DNA of 64,000 bases from Mesorhizobium comanense (GTDB lineage: Bacteria > Pseudomonadota > Alphaproteobacteria > Rhizobiales > Rhizobiaceae). Shown here piece after piece: positions 62,794 to 64,000 of this stretch (the stretch's first letter is position 1; each line of letters begins with the position of its first letter). A program made the translations under genes and the position numbers. Location: positions 119,627-183,626 of the forward strand of contig NZ_SCNN01000014.1 in the NCBI RefSeq assembly GCF_005503535.1, in the 5' to 3' direction. Under the pieces are notes generated by a model. That model worked only from the letters and a program-made list of their open reading frames with translations. It made no database searches and was not told the origin of the DNA.

Positions 62794-63834
62794 TTATCTC
62801 GATGGCTTGACGAGGCCGAGCCGGACGAGGCTCTCGCCGGTGGCCGCCAGCGCGTCTTCGCGTGAGCGCGGCGCCCAGCCAAGCATGCGCACGGCCTTGG
62901 CGTTGGTGGCGTTCTTGACCTTGCCCAGCTCCGTCACGAGTTGCGCCACTTCCGGGTTGAACAGGCCCACCACCCGCACCAGCCAGTCGGGAAGCACGCG
63001 GGTCGAGACGCGAGCCGCCGCATCGCCGAGCCGCGTCTTCACGGTCTGCGCGATCTCCCGAACGGTCATGAAATCGCCGGCGACCGCCAGGAAACGCTCG
63101 CCTTTTGCAGCGGGACTGGTCATGGCGCGCAGATGCAGGTCCGCCACGTCGCGCGCGTCGACCACGCCGAAAGACAGGCGCGGCAGCCCGGGCATTTTGC
63201 CATTCATCATCCGCTGGACGAATTCCGTGGAGGTCGAATGGTCGGCTCCCAGAACCGGCCCGAAAATGCCGACCGGATTGACGACCGCCAGTTCCAGTCT
63301 GCCGCCCTCGGCGGCGATGAAATCCCAGGCCGCGCGCTCGGCGAGCGTCTTCGACTTCACATAGGCGCTGACCTTGCCGGCCGGATCGGTCCAGCTCTCC
63401 TCGGTGAACGGCCGGCCGTCCGGCGGCATCTTTCCATAGCCGATGGCCGCGAAGGACGAGGTGAGCACGACGCGTTTCACCCCGGCGTCCCGTGCGGCCC
63501 GCAGCACCCGCAATGCCCCTTCGCGGGCCGGGACGATCAGCTCATCCTCATGCTTTGGCACGCCAGGCGGAAAGGGCGAAGCGACATGCAGGACGTAGTC
63601 GCAGCCTGCGACGGCCTGCGGCCAGCCCGCATCGCTCATCAGGTCGGCGACAGCGAAGGCAAGCCTGCCGTCCGGTTCGGCGCCACCGGCCTTGAGCATG
63701 GCCACGACGTCAACCTCGCGCCTGGCGGAGCGCACGGTCGTGCGCACCCGGTAGCCAACCTTCAGCAGTTCGAGAATACAGTGGGCGCCGAGAAACCCCG
63801 ATCCGCCGGTGACAAGCACCAATTCGCCGCTCAT
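62794..63834 (-). CDS. Extended SDR, dihydroflavonol-reductase-like aldehyde reductase
   Basis: A 346-aa NAD(P)-dependent reductase. The motif LVTGGSGFLGAHCILELLK binds the cofactor; catalytic Ser is in VLTSSFAAIGYG, and Tyr and Lys in AYVKSKTLAE. It is close to plant-type DFR/aldehyde reductases found in many bacteria. Substrate unknown. It is convergent with the qorB-like gene, with 93 bases between. Confidence 0.88.
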   Translation of the reverse strand: MSGELVLVTGGSGFLGAHCILELLKVGYRVRTTVRSARREVDVVAMLKAGGAEPDGRLAFAVADLMSDAGWPQAVAGCDYVLHVASPFPPGVPKHEDELIVPAREGALRVLRAARDAGVKRVVLTSSFAAIGYGKMPPDGRPFTEESWTDPAGKVSAYVKSKTLAERAAWDFIAAEGGRLELAVVNPVGIFGPVLGADHSTSTEFVQRMMNGKMPGLPRLSFGVVDARDVADLHLRAMTSPAAKGERFLAVAGDFMTVREIAQTVKTRLGDAAARVSTRVLPDWLVRVVGLFNPEVAQLVTELGKVKNATNAKAVRMLGWAPRSREDALAATGESLVRLGLVKPSR

Positions 63835-63874
63835 ACCGCCCTCCTCATCCGTCAGGCTGCGGCGATCGAGCTCG

Positions 63875-64000
63875 TCAGATCGCCACCTGCGTGCCGATTT
63901 CTACCACACGCCCGGTCGGGATCTGGAAATATTCGGTCGCATCGGCCGCCGTGCGGGCCAACCCGATGAACAGCCTGTCCTGCCACACCGGCATTCCCGA
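63875..64000 (-). CDS. kup: Low-affinity potassium transporter Kup, C-terminal end only
   Basis: The last 41 codons run from the window edge to TGA at 63877-63875. MPVWQDRLFIGLARTAADA followed by TEYFQIPTGRVVEIGTQVAI is the typical Kup C-terminal signature. The rest lies beyond base 64000. Confidence 0.88.
   Translation of the reverse strand, partial: SGMPVWQDRLFIGLARTAADATEYFQIPTGRVVEIGTQVAI

Overview
The window looks like a chromosomal segment of a Mesorhizobium-type alphaproteobacterium (Rhizobiales). The basis is very high GC, a short (442 aa) alphaproteobacterial ProRS, the rhizobial order nuoA-N / birA / rnj / mce / DUF1467 / proS / lolC / lolD, an aerobic (late cobalt insertion) cobalamin cluster, a BA14K protein, and GC-rich palindromic repeat elements. 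I see no integrase, transposase, phage gene or CRISPR array.

Layout. (1) 1-3534, minus strand: proS-lolC-lolD, with a second, almost identical start of the lolC permease running off the left edge. (2) 3735-6266, plus strand: a secreted caspase-like TPR protein, followed by a candidate 149-nt small RNA with promoter and terminator, perhaps the rhizobial alpha-r9 RNA. (3) 6760-11065, minus: DUF1467, mce, rnj and birA, interrupted by a plus-strand metallo-beta-lactamase-fold hydrolase. (4) 11070-27154, minus: a 14-subunit complex I operon nuoA-N with two extra genes between nuoF and nuoG, a helix-hairpin-helix protein and a pentapeptide-repeat protein. NuoE carries a C-terminal copy of the same HhH-like domain. 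(5) 27488-28687: a YcaQ/AlkX-type DNA glycosylase.

(6) 28695-44644: a promoter, a cobalamin riboswitch and a tightly coupled cluster DUF1636-cobW-cobN-cobG-cobH-cobI-cobJ-(cobK antisense)-cobL-cobE-cobM-cobA-cobB-cobV-cobT. It covers most steps from uroporphyrinogen III to hydrogenobyrinate diamide and cobalt chelation, plus the nucleotide-loop end steps. cobF, cobO, cobQ, cobP, cobC and cobD are not here. Two different palindromic repeat elements sit in frame inside the coding sequences of cobN and cobG. This is the most striking feature of the window.

(7) 44739-64000, a mosaic of small units: a small membrane protein, tRNA-Lys(CTT), a PhzF-like enzyme, a MacAB-like efflux operon, an EamA transporter, a NUDIX + EEP phosphatase pair, a BA14K protein, a TetR gene followed by ilvC, and a divergent MarR / Rieske-GST unit with clear palindromic operators. 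Then come an FAD monooxygenase that seems to start at ATT, a CHAT-TPR caspase-like protein, a divergent HxlR / qorB pair, an extended SDR reductase, and the C-terminal end of a Kup potassium transporter.

Starts were chosen from family alignment memory, ribosome-binding sites and 4-nt ATGA/GTGA overlaps. No database search was run.
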